A stretch of 64,000 bases of DNA from Bog-473 sp963707835 (GTDB lineage Bacteria; Actinomycetota; Acidimicrobiia; Acidimicrobiales; RAAP-2), in the NCBI GenBank assembly GCA_963707835.1, contig CAVPRI010000001.1:310001-374000 (forward strand). Reading direction: 5' to 3'. Under the pieces are notes generated by a model. That model did no database searches and was not told the origin of the DNA. It was given only the letters and a program-made list of their open reading frames with translations. The position numbers and the translations under genes are program-made. Each line of letters starts with the position of its first letter. The first letter of the stretch is position 1. Shown here piece by piece: positions 42,347 through 51,950 of this stretch.

Positions 42347-44866
42347 ATGTGGAGGGTGACGTTCAAGGGCTTGTTGGCGCACAAGCTGCGCCTGGCCCTC
42401 ACCGCCCTTTCCATCGTCCTGGGCGTGACGTTCATCGCCGGGACGTTCGTGCTGACCGACACGCTGCACAACACGTTCGACAACCTCTTCGGCAACATCT
42501 ACCAGAACGTGGACTTCCAGGTTCGCGGGGTGGCGCAGTTCGGTTCGGGTGGCACGGCGACGCGCAACCCGATCCCCGAGTCGATCCTGGCCGACGTGCG
42601 CGCCGTCCCCGGCGTGGCGGCGGCGGAGGGTTCGGTCACCGGGTACGCGCAGTACGTGTCGCCCCAGGGCAAGGCGATCACCACCGGGGGAGCACCCACG
42701 CTCGGCGTCTCCTACGACCCGGACGAGCAGATCTCGGCGCTCCGGTTGACGCAGGGCCGGGCGCCCACGACGTCCGGAGACGTCGTCATGGACCTGGGAA
42801 CGGCCCAGAAATACGGCTTCAAGGTCGGCGAGCGGGTGCGCATCCTGCTCGTGGGTCCCACCCGGACGTTCACCATCACCGGCCTGGCCCGGTTCGGCAC
42901 GGTGGACAACCTGGCCGGGGCCACACTGGCCGCCTTCGACCTCCCAACGGCGCAGACCGTCCTGGGGTCGGTGGGCAAGGTCGACGCCATCAACGTGGTG
43001 GCCCAGCACGGGGCGAACAGCGCCACGGTCCAGCGTGCGATCGCCCGGACGCTGCCCCGCGGCGTCGAGGTAGTGACGGGCCAGACCGTGGTCGACGAGG
43101 CGACCACGGCCATCGGCCACGCCCTGAGCTTCTTCAACGTGGCGCTGCTCGTGTTCGCGTTCATCGCGCTCTTCGTCGGGGGATTCACCATCCTCAATAC
43201 CTTCTCGATCATCGTGGGCCAGCGCACACGTGAGCTGGCCCTGCTGCGCATCGTCGGCGCCAGTCGCCGACAGGTCTTCCGATCGGTGCTCGGCGAGGCC
43301 GCCATCGTGGGGGTCGTCGCCTCGCTGATCGGCCTGGGTCTCGGCGTGCTGGCGGCCGTGGGACTCGAATCTCTGCTGAGCGGATTCGGCGTGACGCTGC
43401 CCTCGGGGCCGCTCGTCTTCGAGACGCGCACCGTGGTGGTCTGCCTGGTCGTGGGTGTCGGGGTGACGGTGGTCTCGGCCATCAGCCCGGCGCGCCGCGC
43501 TGTGCGGGTCGCTCCGGTCGCCGCCGTCTCGGAACGCCAGTCGGAGACGGGGATCTCGCTGCGCCGACGCTTCACCCGTGGCGGGATCGTGGCGCTGGTC
43601 GGCGCGGTGGCCCTGGGATTCGGCCTGACCAAGCCGGCGATCCAGTTGGTGGGCCTCGGCGCGGTCCTGATCTTCGTCGGGGTGGCGCTGCTGGCCCCGG
43701 CCGTGGCCCGACCGATGGCCGGACTCATCGGGCGTCCCCTGGCGCGCCTCTTGGGCATGTCGGGGCGGTTGGGCCGGGAGAACTCGATGCGCAGCCCCTT
43801 GCGCACGGCGCAGACCGCCTCGGCCCTCATGGTCGGCCTGGCGCTCGTCTCGGCCATCGCGGTGTTCGGGGCCTCGTTGTCCAAGTCGGCGACGGCCAGC
43901 GTGGACCAGGCCATCCGGGCCGACCTGATCATCTCGACCCCCAACAGCGCGCAGGGCGGCTTCAGCGAGTCGGTGGCACCGAAGGCCGCGTCCGTCCCCG
44001 GGGTCACGGCGACCTCGGTCGTCTACCAGGGCCAGTTCGAGTTCCAGGGATCTCTGTCCACCCTGGCCGCTGTCTCCACCCGGGACCTCGCACAGACGTT
44101 GAACCTCGAGATAACGCAGGGATCTCCGACCGCGCTGGCCCACGGTGGATTGTTGATCGACACGACGACCGCCGACTCCAAGCACCTGGCCACGGGTGAC
44201 GTCGTCCCGGTGAAGTTCGCCCAGACGGGCCGCGCCACCATGAGGATCGGGGGCGTGTACCAGGCCAACGCCCTCCTCGGGCGCTACCTGGTGGGCGATG
44301 GATTCTTCCTGAACCACTACGACAACCAGCTCCCGATCGCCCTCTTGTTGAAGACCGACGGGCGTGCGGGCGTGCAGGCGTCGGTGGTTCACGCCCTGGC
44401 CGGGTACCCGAATCTGCGCATCCAGACGCGTGCCCAGTTCGAGCAGTCCCAGCAGGCGCAGGTGAACCAGCTGCTCGGGCTGATCTACGCGCTCCTGGGC
44501 CTGGCGGTGATCATCGCCCTCATCGGCATCGTCAACACCTTGATGCTGTCGGTCTTCGAGCGCACCCACGAGATCGGGTTGCTCCGCGCCGTGGGCATGA
44601 AGCGCCGCCAGATCCGGGCCATGATCCGTTCGGAGTCGGTCATCCTGGCCGTGTTCGGCGCGGTCATCGGCATCGTGGTCGGCGTGGCCCTGGGCATCGC
44701 CCTGACCTGGTCGCTCAAGCAGCAGGGCATCAACCAGATGGTGGTCCCGATCTCGAGCCTGGTGGTCTTCCTGGTCCTGGCTGCGTTGCTCGGCCTGGTG
44801 GCGGCCAGTTGGCCGGCGCGCCGGGCCGCGCGGCTCGACGTCCTGGCGGCCATCGCCGCGGACTGA
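42347..44866 (+). CDS. ABC transporter permease with two FtsX-like domains
   Basis: 839 residues from ATG 42347-42349. The first helix and MacB-like periplasmic domain (KLRLALTALSIVLGVTFIAG, then about 220 extracytoplasmic residues) are followed by three helices near 260-400 (FNVALLVFAFIALFVGGFTI). A second copy follows: NSMRSPLRTAQTASALMVGL, another large external domain, and three final helices (LLGLIYALLGLAVIIALIGI; FERTHEIGLLRAVGMKRRQI). ELALLRIVGASRRQVF and EIGLLRAVGMKRRQI are the FtsX cytoplasmic motifs. Exporter or mechanotransmission role; substrate unknown. Confidence 0.93.
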   Translation: MWRVTFKGLLAHKLRLALTALSIVLGVTFIAGTFVLTDTLHNTFDNLFGNIYQNVDFQVRGVAQFGSGGTATRNPIPESILADVRAVPGVAAAEGSVTGYAQYVSPQGKAITTGGAPTLGVSYDPDEQISALRLTQGRAPTTSGDVVMDLGTAQKYGFKVGERVRILLVGPTRTFTITGLARFGTVDNLAGATLAAFDLPTAQTVLGSVGKVDAINVVAQHGANSATVQRAIARTLPRGVEVVTGQTVVDEATTAIGHALSFFNVALLVFAFIALFVGGFTILNTFSIIVGQRTRELALLRIVGASRRQVFRSVLGEAAIVGVVASLIGLGLGVLAAVGLESLLSGFGVTLPSGPLVFETRTVVVCLVVGVGVTVVSAISPARRAVRVAPVAAVSERQSETGISLRRRFTRGGIVALVGAVALGFGLTKPAIQLVGLGAVLIFVGVALLAPAVARPMAGLIGRPLARLLGMSGRLGRENSMRSPLRTAQTASALMVGLALVSAIAVFGASLSKSATASVDQAIRADLIISTPNSAQGGFSESVAPKAASVPGVTATSVVYQGQFEFQGSLSTLAAVSTRDLAQTLNLEITQGSPTALAHGGLLIDTTTADSKHLATGDVVPVKFAQTGRATMRIGGVYQANALLGRYLVGDGFFLNHYDNQLPIALLLKTDGRAGVQASVVHALAGYPNLRIQTRAQFEQSQQAQVNQLLGLIYALLGLAVIIALIGIVNTLMLSVFERTHEIGLLRAVGMKRRQIRAMIRSESVILAVFGAVIGIVVGVALGIALTWSLKQQGINQMVVPISSLVVFLVLAALLGLVAASWPARRAARLDVLAAIAAD

Positions 44867-44881
44867 CCGAGCGGGACCGCC

Positions 44882-45553
44882 TCAGACGGTCTCGGCGGCG
44901 TGGGCGGCGTGGTGGCGGGTGCGCAGCACGGAGGGCCCGATGGCCGAGTGGGCCACCACGACGTACGCCGAGACCACCAGGACGTAGGCCATGTCGAGCA
45001 GCAGCGCCAGGGTGCCGCTCCGGCTCGACCCGATGCTGCCGAACACTCCTGGGGCGACCAGGGCGAAGAGCAGGTAGACGGCCACTCCCAGGGAGACGAT
45101 CATCTGGAGGAAGTACACGAAGCCGACCACGGCGGCATACGAGTGCATCACGCGCAGGTTGGGACCGGTGATGTCGCCGTCGCCGCGCGCAGTCTCGATG
45201 CCACGCCCGAGGTGCAGGAGCAGGGTGGCGCCAGCCAGGACGACGATGAGGCCCCCGATGACCACCGAGCGGGCCACCGAGTTGGTGAGGGGAAGGTCGT
45301 GCGGCGCGATGATCGAGAACAGGGAGGTCACGATCACGACCGACCCGGCGAAGGTCAGCTGCAAGGTGACGAAGCTCATCCCGAACAGGTAGACGCTCAG
45401 GGGCCGGAGACCACGCTGGTCCGGTTCGGCCCGGTTGGCCACGATCAAGATGATCGGCACCAGCAAGACGATGGAGAAGAACGCCAGGAGCACCGCCATC
45501 GTCACGACGATGCCTCCGGCAAGACCCGCGAGCTGACTGGGAACCACGGTCAT
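44882..45553 (-). CDS. Membrane protein, unknown function
   Basis: 223 residues from ATG 45551-45553. Six or so helices are visible: VVTMAVLLAFFSIVLLVPII; LSVYLFGMSFVTLQLTFAGS; SVARSVVIGGLIVVLAGATL; YAAVVGFVYFLQMIVSLGVA; LYLLFALVAPGVFG region; LLLDMAYVLVVSAYVVV. No catalytic motif. It ends 15 bases after the convergent permease gene and diverges from the lipoprotein gene at 45668, with the shared promoter region between. I do not recognise a family. Confidence 0.75.
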   Translation of the reverse strand: MTVVPSQLAGLAGGIVVTMAVLLAFFSIVLLVPIILIVANRAEPDQRGLRPLSVYLFGMSFVTLQLTFAGSVVIVTSLFSIIAPHDLPLTNSVARSVVIGGLIVVLAGATLLLHLGRGIETARGDGDITGPNLRVMHSYAAVVGFVYFLQMIVSLGVAVYLLFALVAPGVFGSIGSSRSGTLALLLDMAYVLVVSAYVVVAHSAIGPSVLRTRHHAAHAAETV

Positions 45554-45667
45554 GCACCCCCCGCTGTCACGCCGGGTCTCCCCAGGCGTGCCCGCACCGT
45601 ACGCCTCTCCCGATCGAAGAACGCGGATCCCCCGGGGCGATGACGGCCACGCCATAGGCTGCGTGAC

Positions 45668-46171
45668 GTGCTCCGCGTCACGCGCCGGTGGTCCGCCGCG
45701 CTGGTGACGGTCTCGGCGTGCGCCGTGCTGATGGCGGCATGCTCGAGCAGTCCGAGCTCGTCGCCGAACGTCACGAGCACCACGTCGCACACGACAGGCA
45801 CCCTGGTCCCTCAGACGCCGACTGGGACCGAGTTCCTCTCTCCCTCGGGGAACATCAGCTGCGAGATCGACGACAACTTCGGCCCGTCCTCCATAACCTC
45901 GACGCTCTGCTTCACACTGTCCCCGCAGCGATCGGTGACACTCGGGACGGACAGCACACTGACCGAGTGCAACGGAACCCAATGCCTCTCGAACGCCGGC
46001 CAGGGAACGCCAACGCTCGGGTACGACATGTCCATCTCGCTCGGGCCGTTCACCTGCCTGTCGTCGACCGCCGGCATGAAGTGCACGCTCCCGAATGGTG
46101 CAGGGTTCCTCTTGTCGGCCAGCGGCGTCACTCCACTCGGAAGTGCCTCCGTGGTGTCAGGATCGAGCTGA
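45668..46171 (+). CDS. Lipoprotein, DUF6636-like
   Basis: 167 residues from GTG 45668. The signal peptide with lipobox SACAVLMAACSSSP places the lipidated Cys near residue 25, followed by a Ser/Thr-rich linker. The domain EFLSPSGNISCEIDDNF with later paired cysteines (LTECNGTQCLSNAGQG; FTCLSSTAGMKCTLPNGAGF) matches the DUF6636 pattern of small secreted actinobacterial proteins. Function unknown. It converges with the site-2 protease gene. Confidence 0.75.
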   Translation: MLRVTRRWSAALVTVSACAVLMAACSSSPSSSPNVTSTTSHTTGTLVPQTPTGTEFLSPSGNISCEIDDNFGPSSITSTLCFTLSPQRSVTLGTDSTLTECNGTQCLSNAGQGTPTLGYDMSISLGPFTCLSSTAGMKCTLPNGAGFLLSASGVTPLGSASVVSGSS

Positions 46172-46182
46172 GGAACGCGGCG

Positions 46183-47325
46183 TCAGCGGGTGCCGGCCCT
46201 CGGGCCCCGCGCCGCGGTGCCCAGAGCGATGGCGCGCTCGATGTCGGCACCGGTCACGATCCCGACGAGCTGGCCGGCCGCGTCGAGCACGACCGCAGCC
46301 GGTGTGCCGGTGGCCGCCATGTGCTCCACCACGAGATCCATGTGGTCCCCGGCCTGTGCCACGGCCAGGTGGGCGAGGGGGACGAGGACCTCGATGATCG
46401 GCGTCGCGGCACGCGCCTGGGGCACGACGGCGTCGACCGCGCGAGCCAGGACCACGCCGACCGGCCGGCCACCGTCTCCGGACACGGCGACGGTGTCGAC
46501 CCGGTGCTTCCACAGGCACGAGGCGGCGTCCGCCACGGATGCGCTCGCGGGGAGAACCGGAGGGTGGGCGGTCATCACCTGTCCCACGCTCAGAGGAGCG
46601 ACCGCCTCTTCCACCAGGGCGAGTTGCTCCTCACCGCGGGCGGCGGTGTAGACGAAGACCCCGATGAGGGCAGGCCAGAGCCCCACCGGGCTCCCGGTCG
46701 ACACGAACACGACCACGCCGAACGAGACGAGCACCGCGGCGACAACCCTCCCGGCGTGGGCGGCGGCCACCGAGGCACGGGTTCGGTCGCCCCAGCGCCG
46801 CCAGAGCACCGAACGCAGGATGCGGCCCCCGTCGAGCGGCGCACCGGGGATGAGGTTGAAGACGGCCAGCAAGAGGTTGATCTGCCACAGCCAGGCCAGC
46901 AAGGCAGTCGCTAGCCCGTGGATGCCGGCCGCCACGGCCAGCGCCTGGGCGGCGCCGAAGAGCGCGGCCAGCCCCATGCTCGTGGCAGGGCCCACCGCGG
47001 CGATCCGGAAGTCGGCGTCGGGCGTATGGGCCTCGCCTTCGAGCTGGGCCATGCCGCCGAAGACGAACAGCGTGATGGAGCGCACCCGCACGCCGTTGTG
47101 ACGTGACACGAGGGCGTGCGAGACCTCATGGGCCAGCACCGAGGCGAGCACGACCGCGCCACCGACCAGCCCGGCCGCCCAATCGAGCGTGCTGGGATGG
47201 CCCGGCCGAGCCGGGAGAACGTACGCGGCCAGTTCCCAGGCGAACAGGGCCAGGATGATCACGACGCTCCAGTTCAAGCCGACTTCGATGCCGGCGTAGG
47301 TGCCGAGCCGGATGTTCTGCCGCAC
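46183..47325 (-). CDS. Site-2 protease family zinc metalloprotease with C-terminal CBS pair
   Basis: 380-residue intramembrane protease of the Rip3 type. About six helices; the zinc site HEVSH in LASVLAHEVSHALVSRHNGV near residue 67 and the second motif FNLIPGAPLDGGRILRS near 160. Residues about 240-370 are two CBS motifs (VGQVMTAHPPVLPASASVAD; HMDLVVEHMAATGTPAAVVL), likely nucleotide-sensing. Such proteases cut membrane-bound anti-sigma factors or signalling proteins; no obvious substrate is adjacent. Intact. Confidence 0.92.
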   Translation of the reverse strand: MRQNIRLGTYAGIEVGLNWSVVIILALFAWELAAYVLPARPGHPSTLDWAAGLVGGAVVLASVLAHEVSHALVSRHNGVRVRSITLFVFGGMAQLEGEAHTPDADFRIAAVGPATSMGLAALFGAAQALAVAAGIHGLATALLAWLWQINLLLAVFNLIPGAPLDGGRILRSVLWRRWGDRTRASVAAAHAGRVVAAVLVSFGVVVFVSTGSPVGLWPALIGVFVYTAARGEEQLALVEEAVAPLSVGQVMTAHPPVLPASASVADAASCLWKHRVDTVAVSGDGGRPVGVVLARAVDAVVPQARAATPIIEVLVPLAHLAVAQAGDHMDLVVEHMAATGTPAAVVLDAAGQLVGIVTGADIERAIALGTAARGPRAGTR

Positions 47326-47437
47326 GATCCAACCATGGCCCCATGGCCACCCTGGCGACAGGGTCCAAGGTCACCCCACCAGGACTTCCGGCCCTGGGCC
47401 ACGCCGCCGGACATGCCGCATGCTGGGAGCCGGAGGA

Positions 47438-47926
47438 ATGTCCATGGAACTGCATCTCGTCCCGATCGAGACCGCCGACGACGTGAACCTCGTCATCGGG
47501 CAGGCGCACTTCATCAAGACGGTGGAGGATGTCCATGAGGCGCTAGCGGGGACCAGCTCGCACCTCCGGTTCGGTCTGGCCTTCTGCGAGGCGTCGGGAC
47601 GGCGGCTGGTGCGTCGCTCGGGGAACGACCCCGAGCTCACGGAGGAGGCCGTCCGCCACGCCGTGGCCATCGGCGCCGGCCACAGTTTCATCGTCCTGCT
47701 CCGTGAGGGCTATCCGGTCAACGTGCTCCCGGCCCTCAAGGCGGTGCCGGAGGTCTGCACCATCTGGTGCGCCACGGCCAACCCGGTGCAGGTGGTGGTG
47801 ACCGAGACCGACCTCGGAAGGGGTGTGCTCGGCGTCGTCGACGGCGGGTCGCCCTTGGGCGTCGAAGGCGAGCAGGACGTGGAGGAGCGCAAGGGATTGT
47901 TGCGCGCCATCGGCTACAAGCTCTAA
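47438..47926 (+). CDS. Adenosine-specific kinase family (PF04008) protein
   Basis: 162 residues from ATG 47438-47440 with GGAGGA just upstream. ELHLVPIETADDVNLVIGQA, HFIKTVEDVHEALAG, GLAFCEASGRRLVRRSGND and the conserved TIWCATANPVQVVVTETDLG followed by GRGVLGVVDGGSPLGVE match the PF04008 family of small proteins annotated as adenosine-specific kinases. In-vivo role is poorly defined. It diverges from the site-2 protease gene. Confidence 0.85.
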   Translation: MSMELHLVPIETADDVNLVIGQAHFIKTVEDVHEALAGTSSHLRFGLAFCEASGRRLVRRSGNDPELTEEAVRHAVAIGAGHSFIVLLREGYPVNVLPALKAVPEVCTIWCATANPVQVVVTETDLGRGVLGVVDGGSPLGVEGEQDVEERKGLLRAIGYKL

Positions 47927-47942
47927 GGAGGCGATCCGCTCG

Positions 47943-49494
47943 TCACGTGGTGCAGACCGCGCCCGCGCCGGGCGTGGCGCCGCTGACCAGGTATGACTGC
48001 ACGTCGTCACGGACGCAGGGACTGTAGAAGTAGGCGACGTGGTCGTCCCCGTCGCGTGTGAGGAGGACACCCCGATTGAGCTCGTGGGCCACGCTCACCG
48101 CCCAGGCGTAGGGCGTGGCCGGGTCGTTCGTGGTCCCGACGACCAGAACGGGCGGCGCACCGATGGCCGAAACCGGCCCCGGCGTCCGGGTCGGCGGCGC
48201 CGGCCACACGGCGCAGGCCGCCTCGCCCCACGCCAGCAAGGGACCGAAGACCGGGGCGGACGCCCCGAAGGCCCGGGCCAGGGAGCCGTACGTGGCGATC
48301 TGACGGGACACGGGGTGATCGAGGCAGTCGACCGCCACCTCGGCATCGTCTTGGTTGGGTGATCCAGCATCGTTGTAGCGGTCCGACATGGCGACGACCC
48401 CGGCTCCGTTGCCCGCGGTGTCGGCGGCCAGCGCGGCACCGAGCTGGGGCCAGTCGTTGCGGGAGTACAGGCCGTCGAGCAGCGCGTCGAAGAGCTCGCC
48501 GGCGCCGGCCTGGCGACCGCCACCGGCTGGGACGGGTGCGGTCACGGCGGCCGACAGCATCCCGAGGAGGGCGGTGGACGGGTCTCCGGCTGGTCGCCAG
48601 GGGCAGCTCGTCGTCCCGGCGCACCAGCCGAGGAACGCGTCGAGCAACGTCTCGAAGCTATCGGCCTGCTGCTGGGTGAACTGGTCGAAGGAGAGGGCGG
48701 GATCGATCACTCCGTCGAGCACCATGGCCCGGACGTGAGTCGGGAACATGGCGGCATAGGTCACGCCGAGGAGAGATCCGTAGGACTGGCCCATGTAGGT
48801 AAGAGCGGTGTCGCCCAGGGCGACACGGAGGCGTTCAAGATCCCGCGCCACGTCGACGGTGCCGACGTAGGGGAGGACCTGACCGCTCGCCTTCTCGCAC
48901 GCGGCGGCGTACTGCTGCAGCTGTGCCATCGAGCGCGACCTGCCGCTCCGGCGTGGAGGGCACCGGGTCGGCCGGGTTCGCCGGGGGGCTCCCGGAAGTC
49001 TCGCCACAGGTGATGGGATCGCTGCGGCCCACCCCCCTGGGGTCGAACATGACGATGTCGAAGTCGCCGAGGAGCTGCGGGGTCAGGGCGCGCAGCTCGT
49101 TCGCCATATCGTCGACGCCCGAAAGGCCCGGACCACCCGGATCGATGACGAGGGAGCCGATCCGGGCCGCCGGATCCTCGGCCGGGTGCCGGACCACGGC
49201 GACGGGGACGGTCGTCCCAGCCGGATGCGCGTCGTCGAGCGGCACGGTGAGAGTGGCGCACTGGAGGCCTCCGTCGCACGGCGACCAGACGAGGGGAGTG
49301 ACGGGGGGCGCCACCGCGAGCGTGGTGGACGTCGAGGGGACCGGCCGATCCGCGCCGACGTGCCCCGCGCTCGACGCTTTCGGGTCGGGACCGCCGGGAA
49401 GCGACGCGCAGCCTGCCGCGAGGGCGGCCGTCAGGACGACGGCAGGAATCAGACCAGGTCGCCGTGGCCGACCTGGTCGCCGCCGGTTCGTCAC
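47943..49494 (-). CDS. Secreted alpha/beta-hydrolase lipoprotein, tripeptidyl aminopeptidase-like (frame break)
   Basis: Starts at GTG 49492-49494 with a signal peptide and lipobox (VVLTAALAAGCASLPGG). The first frame covers LVWSPCDGGLQCATLTVPLD, the oxyanion region VIDPGGPGLSGVDDM and FDIVMFDPRGVGRSDPITC. At about 48932 the frame changes and MAQLQQYAAACEKASG follows. The nucleophile is in YMGQSYGSLLGVTYA, and the late Asp and His in VVGTTNDPATPYAWAV and LTRDGDDHVAYF. About 516 residues, similar to actinomycete SlpD/SlpE and Tap-type peptidases. Substrate unverified; the break is likely a sequencing indel. Confidence 0.88.
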
Positions 49495-49541
49495 CGGGCC
49501 CACAGTGGCACGGATCGGCCCGGTACCCCGGCCCGATCCGA

Positions 49542-50456
49542 TCAGGCGAGCAGGCGCGCCACGACGCAGCGTTCCGCGAAGGCCAGCACCCTCAGGTGGT
49601 AGGCCCGCGCCGCCCATCCGAGGCTCAGGTTGTGGGCGGCGGACGGCTCGATGGCGATCTCGAGCTCCGGGGACCCGCTGAACACCGAGCGCATCTCTTC
49701 GAAATGGGCAGCGGTCAGTGGCCAGATGGTCTCATGGTCACCGAAGGTGATCCGCATCGGGACCTCGATGCCATGGCCCATGGAACGGATCTCGGCTGGC
49801 CAGGCAGGCCCCTCGGACCGCTGGACGGCCGAACCCCCGTGCGTGGGCAGGACGTCTCGCTCGAGTGCGCCGCTCGGGTAGAACGAGCGCGGGCCCCACG
49901 TGTCCACCACCGGCCGCGCCGGTCGGCCCGAGCCGGCGACGGTAGGTTCGGCACCCCACTCGAACGCGTAGGTGATCCCCGAGCTGGCGCCTTCGACACC
50001 GAGAAACCGGCGCTCGTCGTCGCGGCTGGCCATGGTCCAGGCCACCTTGAGCCCGTACGAGTGGCCCACCAGAACGACGCCGGCACCCACGGGGAATGCG
50101 GACCCAAAGGCGTCGACGGCCCGCGAGAGCAGGTCAGCCTGAGCGAACAGCGTGAGCGACTCGTCGGGGAGGCCCGTGCTCCGGCCGATCCCGGGACGGT
50201 CGGGGGCCCACACGGCATACCCGGTCGCAGCGGCCAGCTCCAGGAGTGAGAGCCCGGGCGCCGCCTGTGAGTCGAAGTATCCGGCGTGCATCCCGTGCCC
50301 GTGAATGGCCACGATCAATGCCCGGGGTGCCGATGCCGGCGGGAGGGCGACCAACCCCGAGAGGACGACGCCGTCGACCTCCAGCTCGAGCTCCCGGGCG
50401 CACGGACCCGGCGCCGGCCGCCTCTCGCGTACCGATGGGCGAACGCTCGAGGTCAC
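49542..50456 (-). CDS. Alpha/beta hydrolase
   Basis: 304-residue cytoplasmic hydrolase. ALIVAIHGHGMHAGYFDSQ holds the oxyanion-hole HGHG, the nucleophile elbow is VLVGHSYGLKVAW near residue 130, and a late His is in EPSAAHNLSLGWAA. No signal peptide. It starts two bases after the stop of the SDR gene upstream, so they are probably co-translated and may act on the same compound. Substrate unknown. Intact. Confidence 0.87.
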   Translation of the reverse strand: MTSSVRPSVRERRPAPGPCARELELEVDGVVLSGLVALPPASAPRALIVAIHGHGMHAGYFDSQAAPGLSLLELAAATGYAVWAPDRPGIGRSTGLPDESLTLFAQADLLSRAVDAFGSAFPVGAGVVLVGHSYGLKVAWTMASRDDERRFLGVEGASSGITYAFEWGAEPTVAGSGRPARPVVDTWGPRSFYPSGALERDVLPTHGGSAVQRSEGPAWPAEIRSMGHGIEVPMRITFGDHETIWPLTAAHFEEMRSVFSGSPELEIAIEPSAAHNLSLGWAARAYHLRVLAFAERCVVARLLA

Positions 50457-50458
50457 CG

Positions 50459-51265
50459 CTACGCCGCCGTGCTCCCGCCGTCGAGCATGAACGTCATGCC
50501 GGTGATGTAGGCCGCGTCGTCCGAACAGATCAAGGTGGCCAGTCCTCCCGCGTCTTCCGGCGTCCCGGCGCTCCGGATCGGCTTGTGCTGGAGCGACTGC
50601 TCGTGGATCCTGGCGCCCGCGGCGCTGTCACCGCCCGCCATCGATGTGAAGTACGACCGGACCGAGTCGGTCTCGATGCCGGGATTGATGAGGTTGACGG
50701 TGATGCCGAACTTCCCCCATTCGCGGGCCGCGGTCCGTGTCAGGGCGCGGATGGCGGCCTTGTTGGCGTTGTACCCCGACATCTGGGGAATGGCCGCGGT
50801 CTCGGCCGGCGAGCCGAAGTTGACGATGCGACCCCACCCCTGCTCGCGCATGCCCGGGAACACGGCCTGCATGGCAAACATGGTCGCCTTGACCCCCGTC
50901 TGGAAGACGAAGTCCCAATCGTCCTCGGGATACTCCTCGAGCGGGATCACCGAGACGGCGGGAGAGGGCGAGGCCTTGGTGCCGAACGACTGGGCGTTGT
51001 TCACCAGGATGTCGACCTGGCCGAACGAGGCAAGGGCCGATTCGACCATGTGCTCGACCTGTTCCCGCTCGCCCACGTCGACCGTGACGCCGGCGGCAAT
51101 ACCCCCGGCCGCCGTGATCTCCCGGACGGCCTGGTCGACCGTCCCTGCACTCCTGGAGGCGACCACGACCTGCGCACCCTCGCGGGCGAACCGATCGGCG
51201 ATCCCGCGGCCGATGCCCCGACCGGCACCTGTGACGATCGCCACCTTTCCATCGAGTGTCCCCAC
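50459..51265 (-). CDS. SDR family oxidoreductase
   Basis: I start at GTG 51263-51265 (GTLDGKVAIVTGAGRGIGRG), giving 268 residues; the frame extends upstream to a TTG at 51316. Cofactor motif TGAGRGIG, NNAQS near residue 92, and catalytic YNANK near 165. INPGIETDSV is the usual PG motif. Coupled to the alpha/beta hydrolase. Family secure, substrate unknown. Confidence 0.88.
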   Translation of the reverse strand: MGTLDGKVAIVTGAGRGIGRGIADRFAREGAQVVVASRSAGTVDQAVREITAAGGIAAGVTVDVGEREQVEHMVESALASFGQVDILVNNAQSFGTKASPSPAVSVIPLEEYPEDDWDFVFQTGVKATMFAMQAVFPGMREQGWGRIVNFGSPAETAAIPQMSGYNANKAAIRALTRTAAREWGKFGITVNLINPGIETDSVRSYFTSMAGGDSAAGARIHEQSLQHKPIRSAGTPEDAGGLATLICSDDAAYITGMTFMLDGGSTAA

Positions 51266-51388
51266 CGCCGCTCCCACACCCCCGGTTGTCCCGGACGTGT
51301 GCCGGACCAGCCGCAAACCCTACCGCCGCCGGTCGGATCGGCTCTCGGGCTCAGAGGATCCACCTGGCGGAAGGACCGCCATGCCGGG

Positions 51389-51829
51389 TCAGGTGGCGAG
51401 GCCGTGCGCTCGCAGGAAGTCCTTCTGCTCGGTATGCATGGCATCGGGAAGCACGGTGAAGTACGCCATCGAGTCGTCTGGCGACGGGAGGGCCCGTCGT
51501 GGCGAGTCGAGGACGGACGCCTTGAAGGCGATGCCGACGGGCCAGTCGATGCCGCGCTCGAGGTGGCTCGGGTACTCGATGTAGCCGAGAAGCTCCCCGA
51601 CCTCCACGACGAGGCCCGTCTCGTGGCTCGCCACTCGTCGGACGGCGTCGGTCAACGGCTCCCCATAGCGAACGGTGCCTCCGGGAATGTGCCACAGGCC
51701 CTGGCACGGACCGGTGCGCCGGAGTGTGAGGACGACGCCGCGACCCGACTCGATCACCACCTCGACGGTCAGGCGGGGGACGCGGGCGTAGATGGCGTCG
51801 TACTCATCCTGGGGGAGCGGAGCTCGCAT
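51389..51829 (-). CDS. NUDIX hydrolase, GDP-mannose mannosyl hydrolase-like box
   Basis: 146 residues from ATG 51827-51829. WHIPGGTVRYGEPLTDAVRR then VASHETGL is a Nudix box in which the usual REUxEE reads RVASHE, so the first catalytic Glu is replaced. That same kind of replacement occurs in GDP-mannose mannosyl hydrolases, which have RLTMAE there and cleave glycosidic rather than pyrophosphate bonds. PRLTVEVVIESGRGVVLTLR and the late PDDSMAYFTVLP complete the fold. Substrate is inferred only from the motif. Confidence 0.82.
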   Translation of the reverse strand: MRAPLPQDEYDAIYARVPRLTVEVVIESGRGVVLTLRRTGPCQGLWHIPGGTVRYGEPLTDAVRRVASHETGLVVEVGELLGYIEYPSHLERGIDWPVGIAFKASVLDSPRRALPSPDDSMAYFTVLPDAMHTEQKDFLRAHGLAT

Positions 51830-51950
51830 CACTGCCCGAAGGTTAGGCAGACCGAGCGGAGCGGAGTGGGGGCATCGGCCACTCGGGTCACATCGGCCAT
51901 CGGTTGGTACAGTCCGCCCACGCCAGGGGGAACGGACGGGGGACGGACGG

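Noticed and set aside
42290..44569. 759-codon minus-strand open frame opposite the ABC permease
   Set aside because: The permease on the plus strand has full FtsX-type motifs; the antisense product has none.
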